This document shows positions 44,084-44,635 of a stretch of DNA of 44,635 nucleotides, one piece after another. A program made the translations under genes and the position numbers. The notes under the pieces were generated by a model. That model had not been told where the DNA came from and made no database searches. It was given only the letters and a program-made list of their open reading frames with translations. Source of the stretch: Streptomyces smaragdinus (GTDB taxonomy: Bacteria > Actinomycetota > Actinomycetes > Streptomycetales > Streptomycetaceae); NCBI RefSeq assembly GCF_009604385.1, contig NZ_WEGJ01000045.1, forward strand, positions 1 to 44,635, read 5' to 3'. Position 1 is the first letter of the stretch, and each line of letters starts with the position of its first letter.

Positions 44084-44529
44084 GGCAGGACGTATCTCCC
44101 CGACTCAAAGGCATCTTGCGAATAGTGATATGCGCTGATCCGGTACGGCGTCTGCACGATGAGCACACCGCGCCCCTGGGAATCCACGCGGGAGGCATCA
44201 TACGCAACGCGTGACCCCTGGCCCTTGGTGTCGATGTGCGTCATCTTGCCCTTGAACGAGTTGAGGTAGTCGGCGAGTTTCTGCGGGTCGTTGCCGATTC
44301 CGGCGAGGGAGTGGTCGGGGCCGTTCTTCGTGCCGTCGGTCATCCGCTCGAAGTTGTGGTTGACACCGTCGGCGACATCCGTTCCGTACTGTCTCTCGAT
44401 CGCCTCCCACGTATCGTCGTCGATCCCGCAGCCCGGTGTGGGGGTGAGGCCCTCGGGGTCCGCCCAGGTGTGAGGGTTGTGGACGAAGGCGACCGGGTTG
44501 GGGGCGGGGGCGCCCCTCGGTATCGGCAC
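44080..44529 (-). CDS. Orphan Rhs C-terminal toxin domain
   Basis: The 149-residue ORF starts inside the end of an Rhs core: APAPNPVAFVHNPHTWADPEGL matches the sequence that precedes variable toxin tips in Streptomyces Rhs proteins. The following about 115 residues are the toxin tip (DVADGVNHNFERMTDG; GPDHSLAGIGNDP; KMTHIDTKGQG; YRISAYHYSQDAFESGRYVLP). Scattered His, Asp and Lys/Arg could form a nuclease site, but I cannot name the family. No delivery core is present, so it is either an orphan module or a remnant. GTG 44529 has no clear ribosome site. Confidence 0.7.
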   Translation of the reverse strand: MPIPRGAPAPNPVAFVHNPHTWADPEGLTPTPGCGIDDDTWEAIERQYGTDVADGVNHNFERMTDGTKNGPDHSLAGIGNDPQKLADYLNSFKGKMTHIDTKGQGSRVAYDASRVDSQGRGVLIVQTPYRISAYHYSQDAFESGRYVLP

Positions 44530-44635
44530 GCAGCAGCCTCAGCGTCCCCCGCCGTCGCTCCAGAACCAATCCACCCTCGATGAGGCGGGATGCCTCCCTG
44601 CTCGCCGTGGCCGAGGAGACGCCGAAGCGCCCGGC
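44510..44635 (-). pseudogene. Truncated winged-helix regulator at the window edge
   Basis: Reading inward from the right edge, one frame gives a clear helix-turn-helix and wing: FGVSSATASREASRLIEGG, then LVLERRRGTLRLLRADTE. At about 44510-44520 this homology stops and the Rhs sequence begins in another frame. The frame stays open only because the downstream DNA is GC-rich. The regulator appears cut by the Rhs segment; its 5' part lies outside the window. Confidence 0.5.

Overview
The window is high-GC actinobacterial chromosome, almost certainly Streptomyces. GC-rich third codon positions, GTG/TTG starts, leaderless transcripts with TAnnnT -10 boxes, a Streptomyces-type secreted phospholipase A2, a CebR-type operator and a sugar ABC importer without its own ATPase all fit. 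I see no CRISPR array, transposase, rRNA or integrase.

Region 1 (1-9.2 kb) is a conserved core block: DUF881 membrane protein, FHA protein of the GarA/OdhI type, MerR regulator FtsR, DUF151 bifunctional nuclease, second MerR regulator, DNA polymerase IV, a PRC-barrel protein on the other strand, then gcvP behind a tandem glycine riboswitch. The order parallels the mycobacterial Rv1825-Rv1832 region. It places glycine cleavage, 2-oxoglutarate/FHA signalling and cell-division regulation side by side.

Region 2 (9.2-22.6 kb) is a run of small accessory operons: DUF5999, an unrecognised protein, a GCS2-type glutamate-cysteine ligase-like enzyme, a CPBP protease, a SnoaL-like/TetR divergent pair, PadR, a DUF4232 lipoprotein, three EamA transporters, a PaiB-like and a PNPOx-like flavoprotein pair divergent from a MocR regulator, and a LysR regulator. 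The second EamA gene is preceded by a 12-codon leaderless leader-peptide ORF with mutually exclusive hairpins.

Region 3 (22.5-29 kb) holds secreted proteins (Rieske lipoprotein, phospholipase A2, S8 subtilase with P-domain). It is followed by a Trypco1-like protein, an RsbW-like ATPase, an XRE regulator and a translationally coupled SLOG-like protein. These last four resemble parts of known conflict or signalling loci.

Region 4 (29-42.9 kb) is a plant-polysaccharide locus: a GH9 cellulase under a perfect CebR box, GH39 beta-xylosidase, divergent ABC importer (SBP plus two permeases) with GH51 arabinofuranosidase, a CocE/NonD hydrolase, a LacI regulator and a GH43 enzyme. Together they read as extracellular cellulose attack, uptake of arabinoxylan oligomers and cytoplasmic trimming. 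Candidate LacI operators sit in the GH39/ABC divergent promoter, and strong hairpins lie inside the importer operon.

Region 5 (42.9-44.6 kb) looks like a decaying, recombined segment: a 122-nt tRNA-like RNA with canonical D and T arms but an abnormal extended anticodon-position stem, a start-less gene fragment, and an orphan Rhs toxin tip with a coupled candidate immunity gene abutting a truncated winged-helix regulator at the window edge.
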